Counted from the first letter of the stretch, positions 1 to 7,053 are shown. The stretch: 9,566 bases of DNA from CAYNNQ01 sp964398785 (GCA_964398785.1 CAYNNQ010000058.1:1-9566); one strand, 5' to 3'. Notes: a model not told the origin generated them from the letters alone. Numbers and translations: made by a program.

Positions 1-1422
1 ACCAAAGCCATCCTGGAAGAACTCGTCCATGGTATCCAGACCAAAAAGGGAATCATGCTCCTGGTGGGCGAGGTCGGAGTAGGCAAGACATCTCTTTGCC
101 TGCAGCTTTTGCGGCGACTGGATCAACAGCAAATATCCTCCGCATGGATCTTCAACGTAGTCTCTAAAAGAGAGGATCTCCTGGAGGCTATAACCCATGA
201 CTTCGGGCTTACCCCTCCCAAAAATTCCAGCTTGGTTAATTATCAATATACCCTAAACCAGTTTTTTCTGCAATGTTACAAAGAACAACGCACCTGTGTA
301 ATAATTATTGATGAGGCGCACAACCTTTCTCTGCAATGCCTGGAAGCGCTGCGCATGCTTTCAAACCTGGAACACGACGGACATAAACTGGTCCAGATTG
401 TGCTAATAGGTCAGCCCGAACTGAATGTGCTTTTGCAACGCCAGCATCTGCGCCAATTCAAGAGCCGGGTGACAATAGCCTTGGAGCTGCCTCAGCTGAA
501 CCGCCAGGAGCTCAAGGGATACGTGGACTTCAAACTGGCCAACGCAGACTCCCAACTCCGGGTGCACGAAAAAAGCAAAAACCTTTTGTGGACAGTTACC
601 AAAGGCAATCTGCGCCTGGTCAACCTGATAATGGAGCGGGCTCTTTATGCCTGCGTGGCCATGCAGGCCCAAAGACTGACCCCCAAGGCCATGCGCCAGG
701 CCATAAACGAGGTAGCCCAATACCAATCCGATATAAAGCACAATCTAAAATCCAAACAAAACAGGAGATGGATGGCCAGTGTAGGGGCGTTCCTTCTTTT
801 TTTCCTGGTAGGGACGTTTTCAATCCCCCTCCCCCTTATGCCCGAAAAAAAAATGCCCCTTAGCGAGTTCGCCCTGCACAGTTTATCCCAATCTCGCTCG
901 GCACAAACAGTATATAAACAAAAGATCAACCAAAAGACTCGATCTCCGGAAAAACAGATTGAAGACCAGGAAATGATGCGTTCCCTGGATTCTCTCCTTT
1001 CCCCGCACAACATATACTTTTTAAAATCCAAGGCACTGGAGGCAATTAAAGGAAAGACACCGGAAGAGCTGGAAAATGCCCTGCCGAATAACCTGCATCT
1101 GATCCGGCTGCAGGAAAAGCCTTCAGACCTATCCGGCGCATTGACCTTGTTCCCCTGGAAGAAATATACTCAAACATCCCCGCAGTGGATCGGCATTTGG
1201 GAAACCGACATCGACACCAGCAAATTCCATCCGGGGTATACCGCCTCCATAATCAAGAAAATGCAAAAAAAACTGCAAAACGAAGGAGTCTTGGAAGAAG
1301 AAGTGGACGGGGTCTACGGTACCCAGACATGGTACGCCCTGTCCCGTTTTCAGAAGAAAAATGGCCTGACTCCAACCGGACGACCGGATTACACAACCCT
1401 TTATCTCCTATTCCACAACTAA
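1..1422 (+). CDS. mshM: MshM/ExeA-family AAA+ ATPase with C-terminal peptidoglycan-binding domain, 5'-partial
   Basis: The frame is open to the first base, so the ATG at 55 is internal: it lies just before the Walker A motif, and ExeA-type proteins carry a few dozen residues ahead of it. About 25-30 residues are probably missing. Counting from base 1, Walker A is GEVGVGKT at residues 23-30, Walker B is VIIIDEAHNL with D104/E105, and the ATPase domain runs to about 240. A hydrophobic segment near 257-277 should cross the inner membrane. A low-complexity linker follows, then a PG_binding_1-like domain near 414-473 with the hallmark DGVYGTQTWYALSRFQKKNG. In the known family, ExeA (GspA) binds peptidoglycan and promotes secretin assembly; MshM is the MSHA relative. 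The next gene, mshE, starts 3 nt after the stop. A run of nine A at 845-853 follows the membrane segment. Family is clear; choosing MshM over GspA/ExeA rests on the MSHA-type neighbours. Confidence 0.87.
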   Translation, partial: TKAILEELVHGIQTKKGIMLLVGEVGVGKTSLCLQLLRRLDQQQISSAWIFNVVSKREDLLEAITHDFGLTPPKNSSLVNYQYTLNQFFLQCYKEQRTCVIIIDEAHNLSLQCLEALRMLSNLEHDGHKLVQIVLIGQPELNVLLQRQHLRQFKSRVTIALELPQLNRQELKGYVDFKLANADSQLRVHEKSKNLLWTVTKGNLRLVNLIMERALYACVAMQAQRLTPKAMRQAINEVAQYQSDIKHNLKSKQNRRWMASVGAFLLFFLVGTFSIPLPLMPEKKMPLSEFALHSLSQSRSAQTVYKQKINQKTRSPEKQIEDQEMMRSLDSLLSPHNIYFLKSKALEAIKGKTPEELENALPNNLHLIRLQEKPSDLSGALTLFPWKKYTQTSPQWIGIWETDIDTSKFHPGYTASIIKKMQKKLQNEGVLEEEVDGVYGTQTWYALSRFQKKNGLTPTGRPDYTTLYLLFHN

Positions 1423-1425
1423 ACC

Positions 1426-3078
1426 ATGTCTCAAGAAACAATCAGAATAGGCGACTTGCTTCAGGAAAGGGGATATATTGAACCCAAGCACCTGAACTAT
1501 GCCCTGCAGGCGCAGAAGGTAACCCATGAAAAGTTGGGGCAGGTCCTTACACGTATCGGTATAGTCAGCGAATTCGATCTGACCAAAACCTTAAGCAGGC
1601 AACTCAACCTAAAACACATCAACCTGGACAAATATTCGCCGCAGCAGGATGCCCTGCAGAAATTCAACCGCAATATATGCCTCAAACTAAGAATCCTCCC
1701 CCTGGCCATTAAAAATGGGAATTTGGTCGCGGCCACCTCGGAACTGCCCAATCAACAAATGACCCAGGCCTGTCTCCGATACAGCGGGGTCAAGCCCAAA
1801 TTTGTACTGGCCGAAGAAAGCAAGATAGTCTCCGCAATATATAACTATTTTTATTTCCTGGAAAATCCAGTTGAAGAAGGTCTCGAGAGGGAGACCCGCA
1901 TCCTTGCTGCGGACACCACCATGACCACCAGCCCGGATAATTTCATACATCTGCTCCTTCTTTTGGCGGTCAAAAAAAGGGCCACAGACATCCATATCCG
2001 GCCCATGGAACAGGGCATAAGCATTGCATTGCGGATAGACGGGGTCCTCCACAATCAATATTATCTGCCCCAGCAACTTAAAAGGATTACTACCTCCATC
2101 AAACTCGCAGCCGGCATGGACATATCCGAACAGCGTCTTCCTCAGGACGGCCGTTGGAGCACAACAGTACTGCAGAAAAGATACGACATACGCGTTTCCT
2201 CTATAGTTACTCCCTTCGGGGAGAACCTGGTCCTTCGCCTTTTATCCCAGGCCAAGGGGGCTTTCAGCCTGGAGAGCCTCGGTTTCTTCCCCGAAGACCT
2301 GTCCAAAATAAAAACCATATTCCAGGAACCCTACGGTATCGTGCTCCTTACCGGCCCCACAGGATCCGGGAAATCCACCACCCTTGTTGCCGGCCTGTCT
2401 TCGATCGATCTTTTGGAAAAAAATGTCCTTACCGTGGAAAACCCTATAGAATATTTCCTGCCCCTGGCCAGGCAGACACAAATAAACCCGGCAGCAGGAT
2501 ACGATTTTGCGGACGCAATGCGCTATTTTCTGCGGCACGATCCCGATGTCATCCTGATCGGGGAAATGCGCGACGAAGTCACGGCCAAGACTGCTTTGAC
2601 AGCTTCCACCACCGGTCATCTTGTCCTGTCCACTTTGCATTCCAACACTGCCTTAGGGGCCATCCCCCGGATGCAGGGTCTGAATATGGACAATTTGACC
2701 ATGGCCCAGACCCTGATCGCCGTTCTCAGCCAACGACTGGTCCGCACCGTTTGCCCTTACTGCCAGGAGGAATATACAGTATCCGATGAGGAGATGGCCT
2801 ATCTGGAAATAGAAGACAGGGTCAGCCTGCGTTACGGGCGCGGATGCGAGGAATGCAATAACACCGGATATCTCGGGCGTACGCTCATATATGAAATCCT
2901 TCAACTGGACAATGAAATACGCAACCTGTTGGAAAGAGGGGGACAGATTTTTGAAATTGAAGAAATGGTTATGGGCAAGGAGTTTTCCACCCTGTTCCAC
3001 GTGGGACGGAAAAAAGTGCTCCAGGGTACCACTACAGTAACCGAACTCCATCGCGTATTGGGAACAAGAAGATACTGA
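1426..3078 (+). CDS. mshE: MshE/GspE-type pilus assembly ATPase with N-terminal MshEN c-di-GMP-binding domain
   Basis: This is the hexameric cytoplasmic ATPase that powers polymerisation of pilin or pseudopilin through the platform protein encoded next. The N-terminus holds two 24-residue MshEN motifs, R7-Q30 and K36-Q59, separated by exactly five residues, as in the MshEN cyclic-di-GMP receptor. The ATPase core has Walker A GPTGSGKST at 310-318 (K316), an Asp box/Walker B DPDVILIGEMRD at 372-383 with E380, and a His box TGHLVLSTLHSN at 396-407. A tetracysteine zinc motif, CPYC (443-446) and CEEC (474-477), marks the extension/secretion ATPases (PilB, GspE, MshE). At 550 aa it is full length. 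The start has no obvious Shine-Dalgarno and lies 3 nt after the upstream stop, so translational coupling is likely. The stop overlaps the next ATG by 1 nt. Alternative label: GspE/PilB. Confidence 0.95.
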   Translation: MSQETIRIGDLLQERGYIEPKHLNYALQAQKVTHEKLGQVLTRIGIVSEFDLTKTLSRQLNLKHINLDKYSPQQDALQKFNRNICLKLRILPLAIKNGNLVAATSELPNQQMTQACLRYSGVKPKFVLAEESKIVSAIYNYFYFLENPVEEGLERETRILAADTTMTTSPDNFIHLLLLLAVKKRATDIHIRPMEQGISIALRIDGVLHNQYYLPQQLKRITTSIKLAAGMDISEQRLPQDGRWSTTVLQKRYDIRVSSIVTPFGENLVLRLLSQAKGAFSLESLGFFPEDLSKIKTIFQEPYGIVLLTGPTGSGKSTTLVAGLSSIDLLEKNVLTVENPIEYFLPLARQTQINPAAGYDFADAMRYFLRHDPDVILIGEMRDEVTAKTALTASTTGHLVLSTLHSNTALGAIPRMQGLNMDNLTMAQTLIAVLSQRLVRTVCPYCQEEYTVSDEEMAYLEIEDRVSLRYGRGCEECNNTGYLGRTLIYEILQLDNEIRNLLERGGQIFEIEEMVMGKEFSTLFHVGRKKVLQGTTTVTELHRVLGTRRY

Positions 3079-4313
3079 TGCCTCTTTACACCTACAAGCT
3101 CTTGAATGAAAAAGGCCAGGTGGAAAAGGGTGTCGTGGAACTGCCGTTCACCGACCCCCTTGCCGCCGGACGATACCTGGAAAGAAGGGGCAGCGTTACC
3201 CTCAAGGTGTCCATGCTTCCGGCGCTGCTAAGCACCATCCTTTCTTTTCTCCACCGCAGTCTTACACGTATAAAGCGTCCGGAACTAGCCGAATTCTTGA
3301 ACAACATGTCCATGATGATGGGTGCCGGAGTCCCGGTTCTCAGCTCTTTGGAAGAAATCAAGGAAGACCTGAAAAATCCACACCTCAAAAAAACAGTCTC
3401 CTTCATGTGTACTGACATTGAAAACGGACAGACCTTGTCCGAGGCCATGGAATCCCACAGCCACATATTTTCCACTGTCATCCTGCACATGATCCGCATA
3501 GGCGAAGAGACCGGGAATCTGGATAACATGCTCAAAAAAGGCTCGGAGCACATCCACAATATCCACGAAATAATCAGCGGGACAAAAAGAGCGCTCATGT
3601 ATCCCGCCATTTTGCTTACCGTAGTGACTGGGGCAACTGTTTTCTGGTTTTGGTACGTGGTACCCAAGATAGTCACCCTTTTTCAGGATTTCGGAATCGT
3701 TCTGCCCTTGCCCACCCGCATATTGATCTGGATTTCCTCGGCATTCCAGGAATATGGTCTTATCTTTTTTCTCGGGGTATTGGCCTTGATCCTTTTGGGC
3801 TTGGCAACCCGCAAGCTAAGTTATAAGATGCGCTTTTACCAGGACAAGTTGATCCTAAAAACACCGATATTGTCCGGGATAATTGAGACCGCACTTGTGG
3901 CCCGGATCTGCGAGTACCTGGGAATGATGCTTGCCGCGGGGATCAGCATTCTGCGGACCATGGATATCATCATAGATTCCATGAACAACCTGGTTATAAA
4001 AGAAAAATTGATAAACAGCCGGGAAAACATAAAAAGTGGCCATCCCCTGTCCGATGCATTGCGCCATTCAGGGGCCCTGCACCCCTTTGCGGTGCGCATG
4101 ATTGCGGTAGGGGAAAATACCGGCCGGATAGAAGAACAGACTGCCTATGTAGCCGAACTCTATCGACAAAAGATCGCTGCTTTGGTCCAGAATTTAAGCA
4201 AGATACTGGAGCCGCTGCTTTTGGGCGTCCTGGGCATTATATTCGCCATGATAGTCATGGGGCTGCTCTTGCCGGTATATGACCTAATAACCAACATCGG
4301 GACCGGATATTAA
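3078..4313 (+). CDS. mshG: MshG/GspF/PilC-family inner-membrane platform protein
   Basis: This polytopic inner-membrane protein is the platform on which the assembly ATPase acts. The N-terminus MPLYTYKLLNEKGQVEKG is the usual start of GspF/PilC proteins. Two T2SSF helical domains are visible, about 68-190 and 270-390, each carrying the glycine-containing signature (GAGVPVLSSLE and AAGISILRTMD) and the IGEETGNLD / VGENTGRIE pair. Membrane helices fall near 173-197, 226-243 and 381-400, the standard topology. The end YDLITNIG matches the family C-terminus. At 411 aa it is full length. Its ATG shares one base with the mshE stop (TGATG at 3076-3080), with AAGAAG upstream as a possible ribosome binding site, and the next gene starts right after its stop. 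Membership is certain; the Msh rather than Gsp label comes from neighbours. Confidence 0.94.
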   Translation: MPLYTYKLLNEKGQVEKGVVELPFTDPLAAGRYLERRGSVTLKVSMLPALLSTILSFLHRSLTRIKRPELAEFLNNMSMMMGAGVPVLSSLEEIKEDLKNPHLKKTVSFMCTDIENGQTLSEAMESHSHIFSTVILHMIRIGEETGNLDNMLKKGSEHIHNIHEIISGTKRALMYPAILLTVVTGATVFWFWYVVPKIVTLFQDFGIVLPLPTRILIWISSAFQEYGLIFFLGVLALILLGLATRKLSYKMRFYQDKLILKTPILSGIIETALVARICEYLGMMLAAGISILRTMDIIIDSMNNLVIKEKLINSRENIKSGHPLSDALRHSGALHPFAVRMIAVGENTGRIEEQTAYVAELYRQKIAALVQNLSKILEPLLLGVLGIIFAMIVMGLLLPVYDLITNIGTGY

Positions 4314-4769
4314 ATGAACGGCTGCGTAAAATTCATACTCACTCTGGGATTATCCTTCTTTTTGGGAATAAACCTGTATCTGGCCGCCGACTATTATACC
4401 CGATTCGAAGCCAAAGTGGCTCGCATGCAGAAAATGGAAAAAAATATTGGCGCCATGCGCGGCAAATTGCAACGGGCCCGCTCCACGTTGGATAAGGCCC
4501 GAACCATCCAAAACAAATTGAGTCGCCTGGACAAGACAGCCCTTTCCCCGAAAAAGTGGTACAATTTCCCTATGCAAATCCAGAAAAAGGCAAATATGGG
4601 AGAAATCCCGTCCATTGTAGACACAATATCCCGTGGGCGCCCCCGTCCAAGCAATTATTGGTTCAAGCCGGACACTTTTTTGATATCCTCTGCCGGAACT
4701 GGCAAGAAAAAAGGACAAAGAATATTCAACTTAATGGCCAAGGGTAGTTTCTTGATTCCCCCGGAATGA
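4314..4769 (+). CDS. Small single-TM coiled-coil protein in PilO/MshJ/GspM position
   Basis: The 151-residue product is not recognisable by motif. It has a short cytoplasmic start, one hydrophobic segment at about 6-26, then a charged heptad-like helix at about 32-75 that should form a periplasmic coiled coil. A small C-terminal region ends in an alternating pattern (IFNLMAKGSFLIPPE) that could be a final beta strand. This layout, TM plus coiled coil plus small alpha/beta domain, is that of the PilO/GspM/MshJ alignment proteins, though the globular part is shorter than usual. It begins directly after the mshG stop, and the MshI-like gene starts 3 nt after its own stop, so it belongs to the same operon and probably the same subcomplex. 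Function is inferred from topology and position; direct homology to MshJ cannot be shown by eye. Confidence 0.72.
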   Translation: MNGCVKFILTLGLSFFLGINLYLAADYYTRFEAKVARMQKMEKNIGAMRGKLQRARSTLDKARTIQNKLSRLDKTALSPKKWYNFPMQIQKKANMGEIPSIVDTISRGRPRPSNYWFKPDTFLISSAGTGKKKGQRIFNLMAKGSFLIPPE

Positions 4770-4772
4770 TCT

Positions 4773-6107
4773 ATGCATTCTCTGAGAAAAAAACAGCAAT
4801 TTATTTTGGATACAGAAAAAGGTCCCGCCCTTTTTGGTGACGGGTTGCTCCGAGATCTGGACATGAGCAACCTGCCAGGTACGGAAATTTTCTATTTTGC
4901 AGACTTTTATACTACACCCGGTCCGGGAATAATAGAAATACAGGGACAAGCCAAGTACGCGGAATTTCTTGCTGAAAAACAGCTCCGGGATAGCGGGGAG
5001 CTAAGCGAAGACCTGCAGCTGCAACTGCTTTTCACGGAAAAAAAAGACAAGGCAACCTGCAAAGTGGGTTACTCTACTCAGCCCCGGGAAAAAATCCAGG
5101 CGCTTTTCACCTTGCACAACAAGTCCGCAAGCGGATTGCTACTATATGATGTATCCGCGGCGGCTTACGAAATATATACCCGGATGATTCCCCAAGGACC
5201 TCTCGCTTTGGTCCTTCAGCTGCCGCAAGGCCTTATACTAGCAGCGGGAGACGATAAAAAACCTTCCCTTATCCGGAGATATGCGCTCACTGGCGAAGAT
5301 GAGATATTCCTCCCCGATGCTGTGGCGGCCATGGAAAATGACTTATACTTTCTGGAACAGGACAACGGCATAAACCTGCAGACTGTCCACTGGCTTCAGG
5401 GGCTTGCCCCTTTCGATACCCAGCATACTGACATCCCTTGGGAACGGGAGACAAGATTTTTCCCTGTCCAGAAATTCAAATGGAAAGAACAGTCATATTA
5501 TTCCGCATTAGGCAATATCCTTCCCCGATTGAAGATGAAAAGCAGCCTGAACCCGAAAGTGGAACGCAGGATATATCCCTTGATGGGCCTGGAGCCCTGG
5601 ATGTGGCTTATTTTTTTTCTGGTTGGGGCGGTTATGGCCGCCTCCTCTTTCTATCTGCAAAGTTCCATGACCTCCCTTGCCCGGAGCGAAAACCGGTTGG
5701 AAGACAAACAGGAAAAACTGGCCGGAGAACTAAGCGAAAAAATAAAACTCGGACAAAAAGAAATCTCCGGGCTGCAAATAAACGAAAAAAAGATAAACGA
5801 GCTGGCTGCACAATTGCGTCAGGCCCATTATTCACCTAGAATAACAACAATCTGGAATGAATTGGCCGCCATCAAGCCGGAAAAGATATATCTCCGGGCA
5901 TGGGAAAGCACTTTCTCTTCCCAAGGATTAAAACTGCGTCTGGAAGGGGATATATTTATGAACCCGGATCAGTCCCAGAGGGTATTTACAAATTTTCTGC
6001 ACAACCTGGAAAAGGCGGGATATACCATCCAAAACAAGACCCTGAACTTGAATATGCAAAACAACCAGTTTACGGTTGCGGCCGAAAAAAAGATTAAAAC
6101 AAAATAG
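4773..6107 (+). CDS. MshI/GspL/PilN-like bitopic inner-membrane assembly protein
   Basis: The product is 444 aa. Residues 1-270 are soluble and presumably cytoplasmic. One strong TM segment lies at about 277-296 (WLIFFLVGAVMAASSFYLQ). A Lys/Glu-rich coiled coil follows at about 300-350, then a compact alpha/beta periplasmic domain whose pattern (ITTIWNELAAIKPEKIYLRAWE, cut here after the first helix and strand) resembles the PilN ferredoxin-like fold. This is the GspL/MshI architecture, in which one protein does the work of separate PilM and PilN: a cytoplasmic actin-like domain that binds the ATPase, joined to the periplasmic alignment domain. No ATP-binding motif is visible in the cytoplasmic half, so any actin-like fold is degenerate. 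It is coupled to the preceding small gene (3-nt gap), and a 304-nt non-coding stretch follows. The class is moderately sure; the exact family is inferred from domain order. Confidence 0.78.
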   Translation: MHSLRKKQQFILDTEKGPALFGDGLLRDLDMSNLPGTEIFYFADFYTTPGPGIIEIQGQAKYAEFLAEKQLRDSGELSEDLQLQLLFTEKKDKATCKVGYSTQPREKIQALFTLHNKSASGLLLYDVSAAAYEIYTRMIPQGPLALVLQLPQGLILAAGDDKKPSLIRRYALTGEDEIFLPDAVAAMENDLYFLEQDNGINLQTVHWLQGLAPFDTQHTDIPWERETRFFPVQKFKWKEQSYYSALGNILPRLKMKSSLNPKVERRIYPLMGLEPWMWLIFFLVGAVMAASSFYLQSSMTSLARSENRLEDKQEKLAGELSEKIKLGQKEISGLQINEKKINELAAQLRQAHYSPRITTIWNELAAIKPEKIYLRAWESTFSSQGLKLRLEGDIFMNPDQSQRVFTNFLHNLEKAGYTIQNKTLNLNMQNNQFTVAAEKKIKTK

Positions 6108-6173
6108 CCACTCTAGAGTTACCTGACGCAACTGAAAAAATCGAAGGCTGGAGTTAAATGCACAGACTAAATC

Positions 6174-6201
6174 TTGCAACTCTCTGATTTTACGCTACAA
6201 T
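6174..6201 (+). promoter_or_regulatory. Candidate sigma70-type promoter for the downstream genes
   Basis: TTGCAA (6174-6179) and TACAAT (6196-6201) are separated by 16 nt. The -10 matches the TATAAT consensus at five of six positions and the -35 matches TTGACA at four of six. Transcription from here would give a leader of about 200 nt that contains the direct repeat and the stem-loop before the start codon at 6412. This is a pattern match in AT-rich DNA, where chance matches are common. Confidence 0.35.
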
Positions 6202-6211
6202 TAACACCTAG

Positions 6212-6236
6212 CACTTAAAACTTAACACTTAAAACT
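6212..6236 (+). repeat. Tandem direct repeat, two copies of CACTTAAAACT
   Basis: Exact 11-nt copies occupy 6212-6222 and 6226-6236 with a 3-nt spacer (TAA), giving a 14-nt period. The preceding bases TTAACACCTAG (6201-6211) look like a degenerate earlier copy. The copies lie just downstream of the candidate -10 element. They could be a binding site, or a fragment of a dispersed intergenic repeat; the sequence alone does not decide. Confidence 0.6.
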
Positions 6237-6287
6237 ATCTGCAAAAACATATTCTTTGTAGGCGCATCTGTTTAACAAGGAAATCAG

Positions 6288-6331
6288 GTGATTATAAGCG
6301 AGCGTATCTTAATACGTGATCGAATAATCAC
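6288..6331. repeat. Symmetric 44-nt stem-loop / inverted repeat
   Basis: The outer arms GTGATTAT (6288-6295) and ATAATCAC (6324-6331) are perfect complements. The inner arms CGTAT (6303-6307) and ATACG (6312-6316) are also perfect complements around a 4-nt loop. The two stems are separated by 7 unpaired nt on each side, giving exactly symmetric 20-nt arms. A competing hairpin, CGTGAT (6315-6320) with ATCACG (6327-6332) and a 6-nt loop, uses the same right arm. No T-run follows, so it is not an intrinsic terminator. Possible roles are a structured leader RNA, an operator for a dimeric regulator, or a copy of a dispersed palindromic repeat. Confidence 0.6.
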
Positions 6332-6411
6332 GAAAATTGACGCCGTTAAAATGGAAAAGGGCCATTTCCGGATGGAATCCACTCTAAAATCAACGAGCGC
6401 TTAGAGCCAAT

Positions 6412-7041
6412 ATGCATCCTCACCCCAAAAAATTCCTTTTCCGCATAAGCATTGGACTAGCCTGTATTATAGGCTTCGGCTACCAGGGATACAACCTCTT
6501 GCAAACCCCTCTCCCGGATACGCGATCTCCTGCCGTGCTCCGGGAAAATATCCCGGACGTGCCCGACCTCAAAGGCTCCTTGAAAAGTGCGAAAACCATC
6601 CATTCCCTATTAAAGACCCCTACGAGTGAAGCAGATGGGAAAGCATTGGATACGCAACTGTTTCCCAAAAAACCGAATGCCACTTCCGCCTATGCCCAAA
6701 TCCGCCCAACTTTGATAATGACCAGTAATCAAAAAAACTTTGCGGTCATAGACAACAAAATATACATGCAGGGGGAGCGGCTCCCTGATGGCAGAAAAAT
6801 TGCTTGGATTACCCAACAAGGGATATATCTGAGTACAAAAGGGAAAAAACAGTTTATCCTGTGGACAGACCCAAAAGAGGTAGTTTTGGTAAAGGGATCT
6901 CCTTCAGACGGGGAATCCCGGGATAATTCCCAGCCACAAGGAGAAGAATCTGCCCCGGCAAAGGAAAAACCTCTACAAAAGGGGTCACAGCAAGGCATTG
7001 ACGCCGAAAAATTAGACAAATTACTGAAAAAAATTGAATAA
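6412..7041 (+). CDS. GspC/PilP/MshK-like inner-membrane-anchored periplasmic protein
   Basis: The 209-residue product has a basic N-terminus and one TM segment at about 10-30, then a Pro/Ser/Lys-rich linker to about 97. A small beta-rich domain follows at about 98-153, with the pattern PTLIMTSNQKNFAVIDNKIY, then a G-rich turn (GERLPDG) and a W/I strand. This closely resembles the homology region of GspC and the PilP core, which contact the N0 domain of the secretin. The C-terminal 50 residues are Lys/Glu/Pro-rich and end in a short charged helix. Only a weak AGAG lies before the ATG, so the start is less certain than others here. The secretin gene starts 12 nt downstream, the usual place for mshK, pilP or gspC. 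The role is to link inner-membrane complex and secretin; the exact family name is inferred. Confidence 0.76.
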   Translation: MHPHPKKFLFRISIGLACIIGFGYQGYNLLQTPLPDTRSPAVLRENIPDVPDLKGSLKSAKTIHSLLKTPTSEADGKALDTQLFPKKPNATSAYAQIRPTLIMTSNQKNFAVIDNKIYMQGERLPDGRKIAWITQQGIYLSTKGKKQFILWTDPKEVVLVKGSPSDGESRDNSQPQGEESAPAKEKPLQKGSQQGIDAEKLDKLLKKIE

Positions 7042-7053
7042 ACAAGGCCACAA

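Larger units (their letters stand above)
6108..6411 (+). other. 304-nt non-coding region between the MshI-like and PilP/GspC-like genes
   Basis: This is the only sizeable gap in an otherwise tightly packed cluster. No credible protein gene lies in it on either strand. It is visibly AT-richer than its neighbours in the 6170-6350 part. It contains a perfect 10-bp palindrome ACTCTAGAGT at 6110-6119, a sigma70-like promoter candidate at 6174-6201, a direct repeat of CACTTAAAACT, a symmetric stem-loop at 6288-6331 and a short inverted repeat around 6362-6375. No hairpin followed by a T-run is present, so I see no intrinsic terminator for the upstream genes. It probably divides the cluster into two transcriptional units or carries an inserted intergenic element. 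Confidence 0.7.

Noticed and set aside
588..863. 91-codon plus-strand frame overlapping the MshM/ExeA gene
   Set aside because: It is out of frame with conserved ATPase sequence, has no ribosome binding site and no domain; noted only because it ends just after the A9 run.
3092..3676. Long open frame of 194 codons on the minus strand within the platform-protein gene
   Set aside because: It lies wholly antisense to a gene with clear family motifs, and its translation is Ser/Met/Arg-rich with no recognisable domain: a shadow frame.
6110..6119. Palindrome ACTCTAGAGT just after the MshI-like stop, as a terminator
   Set aside because: It has no loop and no following T-run, so it cannot form an intrinsic terminator hairpin; it may be chance.
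6158..6187. Nine-residue open frame (MHRLNLATL) with GGAG four bases upstream, as a possible leader peptide
   Set aside because: It overlaps the candidate -35 and so would not be on a transcript from that promoter; it has no codon bias suggesting attenuation and is short enough to be chance.
6316..6331. CRP/FNR-type operator (GTGA..TCAC)
   Set aside because: The half-sites are separated by 8 nt, not the 6 expected for CRP-like GTGA-N6-TCAC sites, and the bases are better explained by the larger stem-loop.
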